From: Odiellus spinosus
Taxonomy: Eukaryota > Arthropoda > Arachnida > Opiliones > Phalangiidae
Length of the DNA stretch: 64,000 nucleotides
Reading direction: 5' to 3'
Assembly: GCA_963920705.1 (NCBI GenBank)
Contig: OY987238.1
Coordinates: 10,100,183 to 10,164,182, forward strand
The position numbers were made by a program, and so were the translations under genes. This document shows positions 11,681-20,892 of the stretch, one piece after another. The notes beneath the pieces are model-generated. The model had not been told where the DNA came from and searched no databases. It saw only the letters and a program-made list of their open reading frames with translations. Numbering within the stretch: the stretch's first letter is position 1; every line of letters starts with the position of its first letter.

Positions 11681-11690
11681 ACTCCTCCCG
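11681..11690 (-). promoter_or_regulatory. polypurine tract, copy B
   Basis: On the minus strand the ten bases CGGGAGGAGT lie immediately upstream of the 3' LTR start (TGTAACA). A purine run in this place primes plus-strand DNA synthesis in LTR elements. The equivalent in copy A is 458-467. Confidence 0.6.
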
Positions 11691-12031
11691 ACTTAATTTT
11701 GAGCGTCCTCGCTCAACCTTAATTAAAATATCAATAAAAAAATGAAACAAAACAAAAACAAAGGTACCTATTATTTACAATAAATTGACAAAATAAAATC
11801 AAACACTAACTTGCAAAAAAAATTGTCTGTATATATACTAAGGCTAGCTAGACCTTCGATGTACAAAACAGGACGATTTCATAAAACTTTCGAGTTACGT
11901 AATTAAATTCACACAACATTTGAAATTAAAAAAATATATCGAAGATGGTAAAAAATCTGTTAACTAATTGCTAACTAAATACATACAAAAGTAACAAGAC
12001 ACTATGGTCCATTGAGAGACCCTCTCCCAGA

Positions 12032-13783
12032 TTATTTCAATTGGCAATTTGCCCTACCAGTAATGGGATTACGAGGCCGAAGGCGACGAGTGTTAGAGGG
12101 CAATTGTTCATTGTAATTAACATCTGTATCAGATATATCTACCCCAACATCGTCTATCTCACTAGCAGACCTATCAATGATGGCAGTTCGCACAACCTCA
12201 GGTGATATCACCTCCTTAGAATTTATCTCGGTATCGCTCTCGACAGACTGAATTCTAGAATTAGTGTCGGCAGATCGCGCGACGAAGGGCTTCAAGTCAT
12301 TGATATGAAATGTTCCCTTTAGAACCCTATTGGTTTTTGTACCCTTCAGCCTATAGGTTAATGGGGATAATTTCTGTGCAATAATAAATGGGCCCTCACT
12401 TCGGGGAGCTAATTTTTTGGAAAAATTTTCACCAGCATTTGAAAGGAAGTGAGTGCGTCGCAAGACTAATTGGCCTACGTCGAGCTCTACATCTCGGCGG
12501 TGGCTATCATAATATTTTGCCTGTCTAATTTGTTGGGCTTCAATATTTTCTTGTGCTTGGGCATTTGCCTCGTCTACTATCTTTTTAATGGAAAGAGCGT
12601 AGGAGTTAATACTGTTGGGGTTAATGACGTCGTTAGGGTTAACGGGATGGCCTATATCCGCTACGGTTCTAAGTTCACGCCCGAAGTTAAGAAACGCGGG
12701 GCTGAATCCAGTTGATTCGTGTAATGCAGTTCTCATAGCCATAGCGTACTGACTAATGCCAACATCCCAATCTCTATGGTTTTCGCCAACGTAAGTCGCT
12801 ATCATAGTAGATAATGTACGATTTATCCTCTCCGTCTGATTCGACTGGGGGGAATAGTACGACGTGTAGCGATTGCTTACGCCTAACAACCTAAAAGTAT
12901 CTCTCATAATGTTTGATACAAATTGACGACCATTATCACTGACAACAGTAAGGGGAAGACCAAAACGTGTGAAGACGTGGTCAACTAGAAGGTTAACTAT
13001 GGTTTTTGTGGTCGCGCGGCGAAGAGGAAATACCTCTACCCATTTCGTCATCATGTCTGTGACAACTAGGAGCTGCGTGAAACCACGTTTACTTGGGGTA
13101 TAGGGGCCTTTAAGGTCAATTCCTATAACAGTCCAAGGGTCAGAAAAAGAGGCGGACTTCATAAGGCCGGCGGGGGCTTTCTGCACGGGTTTGTGCTTTT
13201 GGCAAGCTTCGCACGAACTAACATATTCGCGTGCGGTTTTAGTCATTCCGTCCCATGTATAGCGTTCGCGTAGGCGGCGGAGAGTTTTTAAATTACCTAA
13301 GTGTCCTGACGCGCGTATATCGTGGTTAAGTTGTAGGACGGTGGTATATAATGAGGTAGGCACCCAAATCTTAAAATTATCATCTATTGGGGCTAAAGTG
13401 CGTGGAAGGCGATACAGAATTTCATTGATTAATTTACAGCTTGTTAATAATGTTTCATCGTTCTTAGATGAAGGGGGCAAGGGGGTTTTATCCTTCAGAA
13501 ATCGTATCAGGGGACCTAGGCGTACGTCCTCGGTTTGTTCCTTAATAAGGATTTCTGTGGAGAAAGCTATGGGTTCAAGGGGCATCGCCATAGCAACGGC
13601 GACAACACCTTCGGCATTCGGAGTCAGACTCGCCAGCGAGTCGTCATCGGAAGCCGAGGGCAAACGAGAAAGCGCATCGGCTATCACGTTCTTTTCGCCT
13701 GGTATGTAATGTACCGAGAAATCGAAAGCTTGAATTTGGGCGTACCATCTAGAGTACTTTCCTGTTGGGTCGGGGGTTTTCAA
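12032..13783 (-). CDS. pol: Pol: RNase H end and integrase region, copy B
   Basis: An open frame of 583 codons. It starts with the tail of RNase H (SRWYAQIQAFDFSVHYIPGE then ADALSRLP). An integrase of the retroviral type follows. The HHCC zinc domain lies at about residues 150-200 (H-D-I-R-A-S-G-H, then C-E-A-C-Q). The catalytic core shows the D,D,E triad in IGIDLKGPYT, VVSDNGRQF and SNQTERINRTL. The C-terminal part has a GPF-type module (RSEGPFIIAQKLSPLTYRLK), which is seen in many Ty3/Gypsy integrases. No chromodomain is evident. The enzyme would insert the cDNA into the nuclear genome with a short target duplication, consistent with the 4-bp ACAC repeat around this copy. The tail beyond about residue 500 is acidic and not recognised. 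Confidence 0.92.
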   Translation of the reverse strand: MKTPDPTGKYSRWYAQIQAFDFSVHYIPGEKNVIADALSRLPSASDDDSLASLTPNAEGVVAVAMAMPLEPIAFSTEILIKEQTEDVRLGPLIRFLKDKTPLPPSSKNDETLLTSCKLINEILYRLPRTLAPIDDNFKIWVPTSLYTTVLQLNHDIRASGHLGNLKTLRRLRERYTWDGMTKTAREYVSSCEACQKHKPVQKAPAGLMKSASFSDPWTVIGIDLKGPYTPSKRGFTQLLVVTDMMTKWVEVFPLRRATTKTIVNLLVDHVFTRFGLPLTVVSDNGRQFVSNIMRDTFRLLGVSNRYTSYYSPQSNQTERINRTLSTMIATYVGENHRDWDVGISQYAMAMRTALHESTGFSPAFLNFGRELRTVADIGHPVNPNDVINPNSINSYALSIKKIVDEANAQAQENIEAQQIRQAKYYDSHRRDVELDVGQLVLRRTHFLSNAGENFSKKLAPRSEGPFIIAQKLSPLTYRLKGTKTNRVLKGTFHINDLKPFVARSADTNSRIQSVESDTEINSKEVISPEVVRTAIIDRSASEIDDVGVDISDTDVNYNEQLPSNTRRLRPRNPITGRANCQLK

Positions 13784-15580
13784 TAGCCAAAATTAAGGCG
13801 GAATGGTCTGTAAATAAATCGAAATGAACGCCTTCCAAATACGGCCGAAACTTGTTTAATGCAAAAACGGCAGCCATGGCTTCTCGTTCCGTGGTGCAAT
13901 ATTTCTTTTCCGTATCGGATAAAGAATGACTGAAATATTGAACCACGTGACGTTTTCCATTTTGCTTTTGTAATAATACTGCACCGAGCCCAGTATTGGA
14001 TGCGTCGCACTCTACTATGAAGGGCAATGAAAAATCTGGGGCGGCCAATATGGGGGCGGAAACTAGGGCAGTTTTAAGAATTTCAAAGGCTGAATTTTGA
14101 GCTTTGGACCATGTCCAAGGGGTATCTTTATGTAAGAGTGAAGTTAAAGGGGATGCGAGGGACGCGAAGCCTTTTATGAATCGTCTGTAATATCCGGCCA
14201 TTCCGAGGAATGAACGGAGAGCTTTAACATTCTTAGGGGGAGGTAGTTCGCTAATTGCTTTGGTTTTAGCAGGGTCTACTTTTATCCCATCCCTACCTAC
14301 AATATGTCCTAAGAGTTTCGTTTCTGGTAAACAAAATTTTGTCTTACTGGCTTTAACGGTTAAGCCGGCATCTAAGAGAATTTTGAAAACGTTTTCTAAA
14401 GTTTTCAGATGTTGTTCAAAGGAACCTGATATAATGACTACGTCATCTAAGTAGGCACTAACTCCTTCATTATTTAAGGGGCCTAACAATCGGTCGATCA
14501 TGCGCATAAACGTACTCGGAGCGTTGCACAGTCCGAACATTAAAACTTTGGGGCGGTAAAGACCTCGATGGGTTACAAAGGCGGCTTTGTCGCGACTAGA
14601 TGATTCGAGGGGGACCTGCCAGTAACCAGCTTTTAAATCTAAAGTAGTTATGTACTTTGGTTGTTTGATTGATTCAAGAATATCATCTATTCTGGGGAGG
14701 GGGTATGAGTCCTTAACTGTAACGTCGTTTAAATCCCTGTAATCTTGACAAAGTCTATAAGAGGGTTCTTCGGGAGTTTCTAATTGTAATAATTCTTCCT
14801 CGGATTTATCTGACTTTTTCGGGACTAAAATTGAAGGGGCTCCCCAAGGACTATTGCAGGGCTCGATAAGGTCTTGCGCTAGCATTTCAAAAATTATTTC
14901 ATCTATCTTTTCCTTCTTCCACGGGGAATAGCGGTAAGGGGCGCGGCTTTTTGGGGTCGCGTCGCCAGTGTCAATATAGTGGCAAGCAGAATTAGTTCGG
15001 CCTGGTATAGTAGCAAAAATATTTTTAAATTTATAAACTAATGATTCTAATTGCACTCGCTCCTCTGTGGAAATTTGGGCAACTGCGAGGGCTTTCTTGA
15101 GGTCATCCTCATCTATTTCGATATTACACAAAGTAGGGGAAGGTTGCATTGGAACGCCAGAATTAGCGTAGTTTCTAAAATTGTGTATTTGGTCGGGTTT
15201 ATCACTCCACCAAAAACGCATTGTTTGGTAATTTACAACCATCCCACATTTTTGTATAAAATCCATACCTAAAATTACTGGATAAACTAAATTCTTAACG
15301 AAATGAACTTGGTTGGATTTCTCTTTACCGGGTAACTTAAAATCTGCTATCGCTGAACCAGTCGAGGTCACACGCGTTTTGTTTGCTAATTTAATGCCTA
15401 GACGATGACGTCGTCTGCTATTAGAAATTTGATTAAGTTTAGGTCTAAAGGTATCGTCTACTAAAGTAACGCTTGAACCAGGGTCAACTAAGGCTGTGCA
15501 GTTTACGTTATTAAGAGTAAGAGAAATCCAAGCGAGTTTGGGAAGGTCATTGCCTTCATCTACAACGTGTGCTAAAACGG
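13780..15580 (-). CDS. pol: Pol: protease, reverse transcriptase, RNase H region, copy B
   Basis: The region directly follows gag on the element's strand. An aspartic-protease motif of the form A-L-V-D-P-G-S-S lies near 15470-15490. The next segment (ILGMDFIQKCG) is the usual second protease landmark. Reverse transcriptase follows: a primer-grip and finger region (YRLCQDYRDLNDVTVKDSYP), then FGLCNAPSTFMRMID, then the catalytic YLDD box (about 14441-14454, read AYLDDVVIIS). The thumb and connection region includes LRSFLGMAGYYRRFI, typical of Ty3/Gypsy. RNase H begins at PFIVECDASNTGLGAVL and carries the acidic E of TEREAMA and the FTDHSAL segment. The arrangement copies element RNA into DNA in the cytoplasmic particle. 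Domain order and motifs are seen directly; function is from the family. Confidence 0.92.
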
Positions 15581-15583
15581 GTT

Positions 15584-17383
15584 TTATTGTCTGTTTCCGG
15601 TTGGGGTGCCCGCGTCTTTCCCTCCGGGTCTGGCGTTTCCCTGGTTCCTATTCTTAAGTTTTGGGCATTTGGGTCTAATATGGCCGCTTTCGCCACATTC
15701 GTGACAGGTAGGAACAAAAGAGGAAGCTTGAGGATTTAAAGGTTTGCCAGAATGGGAAGACTGACTATTAGGGGCTCTAACCGGTTTGCTACAGCGGAAT
15801 TGATAATGACCGTGTTGGCCGCAATTCATACATATGACGTCTTGCTTTTTGGCGCGGGGGGCATTACTATAAGAATTATCACGGGATGTACCGGGACGCT
15901 GGTCCTGGGACGCATGCTCTACCTTAACGGCATCCGCTATTAATTCGCGGGCTCGGCTGTACGACTTAGTAGCTAACTGCTTTCTAATATCTTTATCTAA
16001 ATTGCGCCGAATTAATCTAACCTGTTCGCGGTCTGCAAGGGGCTCTGACAACTTTCGCATTAACGCCAAAACCGCTTCTCCATAAATAGAGGGGCTTTCA
16101 CCTGACTTTTGATATCGGTGATCTATCTGCTCAAAAATATAGTCGTCGTCCGTATCTTGTTGAAATTCCGCTTTAAGAGCGTGAGAAAAATCGGAAAAAC
16201 TATTAAAGGGGTCTTGAAGCTCGAACCATTCAAAGGCCGAACCAGCTAACATATTAGGGACCCAACGCTTAACGAAAATGGCCTCGGGACAATCTCGACT
16301 AAGTAAAATTTGCCTAGCCTTGGTTAAGAAATCTTTTACACCTAAGCCTGTGCTAGCACCTGAAAAATGGGGCAGCGAAACGGCGGGAACCCATGAATTA
16401 GGAAGCCCATGATTAGAAGTTTGGTTCTCGAATACAGAATTGGAAATAGAACCAGTTACGGAACCAGCGTTTTGGGAGGCTAACACCTGACTAATTGGAG
16501 CACTCTGTAATGAGGGAGTTAAGGACGGGGGGAGGAAATTAGGAGCTATGGAAATCGAACCTACAGAAGTGGGTGGGGACTGAATTACAGGGGTGCTCTG
16601 GTTTAAATTAACACTAGCGGTTTGATTAATGGGGATCTGAGCTTGTGAAATAATTCTTGCCGGTGCCTGTGAGTTAATTGGGGCCTGTGAATTAATTTGG
16701 GCCTGAACTTGGTTAGCCTGTTGTGCCGTAGCTAATTGATTAGTTAACAACACTACTTGTTGCATTAAAGCTTGCACCTGCATTTGCATGGCTAACATAG
16801 GATCGTTAATGGTAGAGGGCGGGGCAAGAATGTTCGCTACAGAGGAGGGGGGTAAATTAATTTGCGGGGCAGAAAACTGCGAAAGATTTTGAGAATTTAA
16901 CGTCGTCTGCTGCAACGAAGCTATGGGGGAAGTTAAACTCGTGGTGGTAGATGTTAGTCCCGTACATGTGAAAATCAAATTATTTTGTCTGGGCAATGTC
17001 AATGTGTTTGAAGTAGAAATATTTCCTCCAGAGGATTGGGGCATTGTTACTATGTTCCCAATATTAACTAAAGAACCAGTACACGTGGTAGTGGGTGGAG
17101 TGGGAGGATTTTGTTGGCCTAATACCAGGTTGGAAGAGCCTGCAGGTGTTTGTTTGTTAGCCATTTTACGTTTGGGAATTTTTGGAATTCGGGAACGAAG
17201 AGTAACCCTTCGATTCACAGCGGGGGGGAGATGGGGTGGATTATTTGAACTACGTCTTTCCACACGCTCTTTCCTTTCAAAATTTTTAAACTCAATAAAA
17301 CAGGTTTTGCAACTCAATTCCCTACTAAAATGGGGCAAACACGTGGAATGTGTAGGCTCAAAAGGCATAAAAAAAAATTCCAA
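15584..17383 (-). CDS. gag: Gag polyprotein of Ty3/Gypsy copy B
   Basis: An open frame of 599 codons encoding the structural polyprotein that would form the element's particle. The first 80 residues are basic with Arg/Lys clusters. A long low-complexity part rich in Ser, Thr, Pro, Gln and Asn follows (about residues 80-330). Then comes a capsid-like segment (about 340-480) with the retrotransposon-gag look: a WVPNMLAGSAFEWF stretch, then an FEQIDHRYQKSGESP stretch. The C-terminus has two CCHC zinc knuckles: CMNCGQHGHYQFRC, and CHECGESGHIRPKC near the end. These are nucleic-acid binding modules typical of gag. An internal methionine at about residue 73 (MANKQTP) is an alternative start. The frame differs from that of the downstream protease; this family commonly joins gag and pol by programmed frameshifting. 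Confidence 0.9.
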   Translation of the reverse strand: MEFFFMPFEPTHSTCLPHFSRELSCKTCFIEFKNFERKERVERRSSNNPPHLPPAVNRRVTLRSRIPKIPKRKMANKQTPAGSSNLVLGQQNPPTPPTTTCTGSLVNIGNIVTMPQSSGGNISTSNTLTLPRQNNLIFTCTGLTSTTTSLTSPIASLQQTTLNSQNLSQFSAPQINLPPSSVANILAPPSTINDPMLAMQMQVQALMQQVVLLTNQLATAQQANQVQAQINSQAPINSQAPARIISQAQIPINQTASVNLNQSTPVIQSPPTSVGSISIAPNFLPPSLTPSLQSAPISQVLASQNAGSVTGSISNSVFENQTSNHGLPNSWVPAVSLPHFSGASTGLGVKDFLTKARQILLSRDCPEAIFVKRWVPNMLAGSAFEWFELQDPFNSFSDFSHALKAEFQQDTDDDYIFEQIDHRYQKSGESPSIYGEAVLALMRKLSEPLADREQVRLIRRNLDKDIRKQLATKSYSRARELIADAVKVEHASQDQRPGTSRDNSYSNAPRAKKQDVICMNCGQHGHYQFRCSKPVRAPNSQSSHSGKPLNPQASSFVPTCHECGESGHIRPKCPKLKNRNQGNARPGGKDAGTPTGNRQ

Positions 17384-17427
17384 AAATTATATAGCCCTTT
17401 TTCGCTTATTCAGAATAGACAATAGAA

Positions 17428-17725
17428 TAAACTAAAATTTTGGTTCTTCAAATTATTAAAAGTATCCCTATGGGCATAGGCTTATTTTAAAAAATATTAT
17501 TAAATTCCCACAAAAATGAAATACATCTATTTGTTTATGCAAATAGACAAAAACAATAAACTAAAATTTTGATCCTCAAAATTAAGAAAAATACCGCTAT
17601 GAGTATAAGCTTATTTATAATAATTAATCAAATTTCCTCAAAAATTAAAGGACTATTTGTCTATGCAAATAGAAAAAGAAAACTAAAATTTTGATCCTCA
17701 AAATTAAAAATTACCACTATGGATA
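17428..17725 (-). repeat. imperfect tandem repeat in the leader of copy B
   Basis: The untranslated leader between gag and the 5' LTR holds about two and a half units of roughly 120-130 bp. Each starts (plus strand) near AACTAAAATTTTG, followed by TCAAAATTA and a TA(C/T)C(C/G)CTATG(A/G)G motif. Two units contain a palindrome CTATTTG...CAAATAG (17527-17546 and 17653-17672) that includes the octamer ATGCAAAT. Placement resembles the leader insulator of Drosophila gypsy, but that comparison is only positional. Confidence 0.75.
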
Positions 17726-17992
17726 TGAAAAAAAATAGCTCAACGATTAGACTAATAAAACCTCCGTACCCTTACCCAAAGGAAATACGTAACCTCACTA
17801 GTTCTAGGAATAACAGCTAATCGAGAGCGAAAAAAAAATTTAATCTAACTTATCATGTTATTACTTATGGTTACAATCGTAACCCTTAAAATTCGTAACG
17901 TGGCCAGTTTTGGTCACAATGAACAATTGCCTTGAAAATTGGGGATATTAATTACAAAATTAACTAATTTACTTCTGGGAGAGTCTAAGATT

Positions 17993-18010
17993 CCTCGGTC
18001 CGGACCCCCA
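17993..18010 (-). promoter_or_regulatory. candidate tRNA primer-binding site, copy B
   Basis: Read on the minus strand, the 18 bases three nucleotides inside the 5' LTR begin TGGGGGTCCGGACC. A TGG start just after the LTR is the expected complement of a tRNA CCA end. I could not assign the tRNA species. The equivalent in copy A is 6770-6787. Confidence 0.55.
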
Positions 18011-18013
18011 AAA

Positions 18014-18936
18014 TGAGACGGTAACCTCACTATTCATATATTATAAGGGAAATTAATGGATACGTTTAAGTCTAGGATAAGGATTAAGTTAAGGGAAAGT
18101 TACGGTGTCTGCATTTAAAATATAAGTAAATAATAAGAGTGACTCGATTTAGAGGTAAATTAGTAAGTGGGTTTAATATATAGAAAGTTAATATTGTTAA
18201 AGATTAAAGTTAACATACTAGGTAAAACAAACACATCTTAATTAATAAATTGACTGGCTGGTCATACCCTTATTGTTTCTAAAACTCACGGTTCTGTGGC
18301 GTAGCGTGGGGTACTTGATGATTGTAGATTGGCATAAGTGGACTCCATGATGGCGAGTTGCGTCGAACGCGGTAACGCGAATACGATCGGTAATCGTGGG
18401 ACTTTGAAATTAATTCCGGCACGTTAATTATATTTGTGCCCAGGCATCTTTTACTTTTCCTATTCAATAGTCGTCGAACTTAGTTTAATCTCAAGACTTT
18501 AGCTTAATGGTTCAACTTTAACGCGTGGTCAAGATCGGCGCGCATCCTTCTCGTTATTTAGTTCAGCTCGCGTCACGATTACGGTTTTTGGTGGGCGACC
18601 TCCTAGGTCAGAGTCCCAGAGAATTATATGCCTTTCCGTCCGGCTCGAACCTAAGTTTTTGGCTTGGACCAAAAATGATATCGCTATGCAGGTGTTAAGT
18701 TCAAGGCTATAACCTTTCACGCTTTTATTAAGTCAGTGTTCACTAGTGTGAAGGTATGAGATTGAAGTTTCTCATGAGGGTTTACTGACCAGCCAGTGGG
18801 TATATTGCCAGCCAGCTCATTCTCAAGCATAATTTTACAATAGATTTTAAATACAAGGGGAGATAAAAGTTAGTGACATAAGTAAATCAGGAGAAGTTGT
18901 AGCTTAGGGGAAAGGCCTATACTAAAATGTGTTACA
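18014..18936 (-). repeat. 5' LTR of copy B
   Basis: A 923-bp repeat identical by eye to 10758-11680. For a minus-strand element this is the upstream LTR, expected to hold promoter and transcription start. The boundary is set by TG...CA ends, the flanking ACAC duplication and the candidate primer site just inside at 17993-18010. Confidence 0.93.
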
Positions 18937-19241
18937 ACACATTGTAACACCACTGAACTAAGACATCTAGCATTGAAACAATGGACAGTGTCATACTTAT
19001 TTCTATTATGTTATTTATGGTAATTAGTATGATTTTCTGTGTGTTGGCAAAATTCAAACCATTCAGATTATATGTGCAGTCTTCAATACAGTACAAATGG
19101 TATTGTAGGGGCATGGCATAACCTTTCTTTGTTAAAAAGGATTTGATAATAATATAGCGAAAACAATAGAATTTAGTCGAGTGGAAATAGTTCATCTTTG
19201 GATAATATTTTAACAATTTCTCATTATCTTTAATATTAAGG
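18937..19241. other. non-coding flank of copy B
   Basis: It starts with the ACAC target duplication. A 94-codon minus-strand frame (18932-19216) crosses the LTR boundary and shows no recognisable domain, so I do not call it a gene. Confidence 0.5.
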
Positions 19242-19548
19242 TTAAATGGAGAATGGAGTCTGTCAACAAGTGATTTAATATATATTCCTTATCGTTAAAA
19301 TATACCTAAATAACTAGTTATAAATATTACAAAGAATTATTGACCTAGAAATAAATTTTTAATTTACTCGGCAAGTAGGCTTAACGAGAATCAAATGAGA
19401 ATCAAGGTGGAATGTTCCATTTGAGTATGTTAAATTGTATCAGAAATCGATGACGTACAAGTCATCCACTTCTGATTGTAATGACAATTTACCTTGCATA
19501 ATTTATTCAATTTTGTGTAACTTTGGGGTTAAATGGGAGTGCCTTTAA
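19242..19548. repeat. diverged family A element
   Basis: Left end TTAAATGGAGAATGG, right end GGGAGTGCCTTTAA; the first subterminal block is recognisable (TTCCTTATCGTTAAAATA) and AGGCTTAACGAGAATC matches the arm base. The interior holds a short hairpin around AGAAATCGATGAC/GTCATCCACTTCT. Clearly older than the copies at 20392 and 28952. Confidence 0.6.
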
Positions 19549-20334
19549 AATATGCAAATTCAAGTTGTGGGTCTTAAAACAATTATTTTTGGCTTAGGCC
19601 TATTTGACACAGACAGTTTCATCTTTATTTTGCCGCGAGGAATGAAACCAGGATAGTGTTTAATTCATCCTTATTAAATTAGAGATGGTGGTAGAGATTT
19701 GGTAGCGTGCTGACAAATAAGTATGAAATCTACTTAAATCGTGTGGAAAATAAATTTTCAAAAAAGCCTTTTTATTTCCGATGTTTAACATAGTGTGTTA
19801 CTGGGCCCCACGTTTTGTCTTATTGAAAACTGCAAAGATAGAATTTGAATACTCGTACAAAGCGATACTTGTAAGCAAGCATATTCGTACTTATTGAAAA
19901 TTTAAAATGATTCGCGTTTGAATTTTTTTTCCTAAATGAAATCATATACCTGTATAGGTAAGGTGGAAAATGAGCTGTTTTTTTTTTTCTTTTGGAAAAA
20001 GCCAAAGCCATTCGCGGCCCAGTAACGAAAGCAATTATTTTTAAAATATTCTGACAAGTAAATTTGCAATTCATTATGCGCTGGACCAAGAACTAATTTA
20101 TGAATCACGAGAATATGAGAAGGATTGTGTTGCAGTACCTGCGGATGTCAAGAATGTTTTTCCCAGTAATATATTAGAGCCCCTTTTGGGGTTGAAATAT
20201 TAATCTTCTTGACTACATAGTTTCAACATGAAATCGTTTTACTACCAAGAATATAGTTCCCCATTTTTACTCGCTCACTTCAGAATAAATTGGAATATCT
20301 GTACTGTACGTTGAAGACGCGAGTCGTTTAGTTC
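19549..20334. other. non-coding AT-rich interval
   Basis: No gene, RNA or clear repeat. An 89-codon minus frame (19820-20089) is composed of low-complexity residues and is taken as chance. Confidence 0.5.
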
Positions 20335-20892
20335 ATCTGATTGGTACGATTTTATACTTCAAACTTAACCAAACTTTAGAAATTAATTTAAATGGAGAAT
20401 GAAATGTAACGAGTGATTTTTTTATGGATTCCTTATCGTTTAAATAGGCCTAATTCACCATTAAAACAATTGCAAGATAGAAATAAATTTACAACTTACC
20501 CGAAAAATAGGCTTAGCTGGATTCATGAATTTCTTCGCATTGAAGGGTAATGGTCCAATGAGCAAAGACTCGTCGTTAAGACGAGATGTCAGTGAGATTT
20601 TCAAATACATTCGAATGGTCGCTGGCCCATCAATGCGAGGAAAATTCAGGATCTCCATGATTCGAGCTAAGCCTATTTTCCCAGTAAGTTTTAAATTTAT
20701 TCCTATGCTGTTGGAGTAGGCCTATTTAAACGATAAGGAATCGATAGAACAATTCTTGTTGCATTCTCCCTTTAAACACCTAAAACTTTGTCCAATGATT
20801 GTGAAAAAAATGATCGAATAGGTTTTTTGGCATCGTGATTCCGAAAATAATTTCAAAAGCTCTTCCATTTTTAACTCATGGTGTCCCTTTAA
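20335..20892. repeat. family B right arm, split by a family A insertion
   Basis: The sequence CTTCAAACTTAACCAAAC...AGAAATTAATTTAA before 20391 and TTTAAACACCTAAAAC onward after 20771 align to the contiguous right arm of family B (compare 61440-61570 and 32520-32642). The right end reads TCCATTTTTAACTCATGG then TGTCCCTTTAA. The left half of the element is missing. Confidence 0.75.
20392..20771. repeat. family A element nested in family B, TTAA duplication
   Basis: A 380-bp inverted-repeat element flanked by TTAA (20388-20391 and 20772-20775). Ends are ATGGAGAATG on the left and GTTGCATTCTCCCT on the right. Both subterminal blocks with TTCCTTATCGTTTAAATAGG are present, as are both AGGCTTAGCTGGATTCATG-type arm bases. 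The interior hairpin is built on CGCATTGA...TCAATGCG, with a small inner hairpin CGTCGTTAAGACG. TTAA targets with AGGG/ATGG termini suit the Kolobok superfamily better than piggyBac, whose ends start CCC. Confidence 0.85.

Larger units (their letters stand above)
10758..18936 (-). mobile_element. Ty3/Gypsy LTR retrotransposon, copy B
   Basis: An 8.2-kb element read on the minus strand. Two 923-bp direct repeats (10758-11680 and 18014-18936) both begin TGAGACGG and end TGTTACA on the plus strand, giving the TG...CA ends of LTRs. A 4-bp ACAC duplication flanks it (10754-10757 and 18937-18940). In its own reading direction the order is LTR, candidate primer site, repeat-bearing leader, gag, protease, reverse transcriptase, RNase H, integrase, purine tract, LTR. 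That order is diagnostic of Ty3/Gypsy (Metaviridae). I see no envelope gene. The two LTRs looked identical wherever I compared them, so insertion is very recent. It looks structurally whole, with about one apparent break in pol relative to a single long pol frame. The lineage within Ty3/Gypsy is not assigned. Confidence 0.95.

Noticed and set aside
1-18936. Simple tandem duplication of an 11.2-kb unit.
   Set aside because: Sequence after 6847 does not match that after 18070, so the copies do not share a continuing flank.
18932-19216. 94-codon minus-strand frame as a DNA-transposase relic.
   Set aside because: I could not match it to any transposase motif, and its end lies within the retrotransposon LTR.
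20388-20775. piggyBac origin of the TTAA elements.
   Set aside because: piggyBac termini normally start CCC after TTAA, whereas these start AGGG or ATGG; Kolobok fits better, though unproven.
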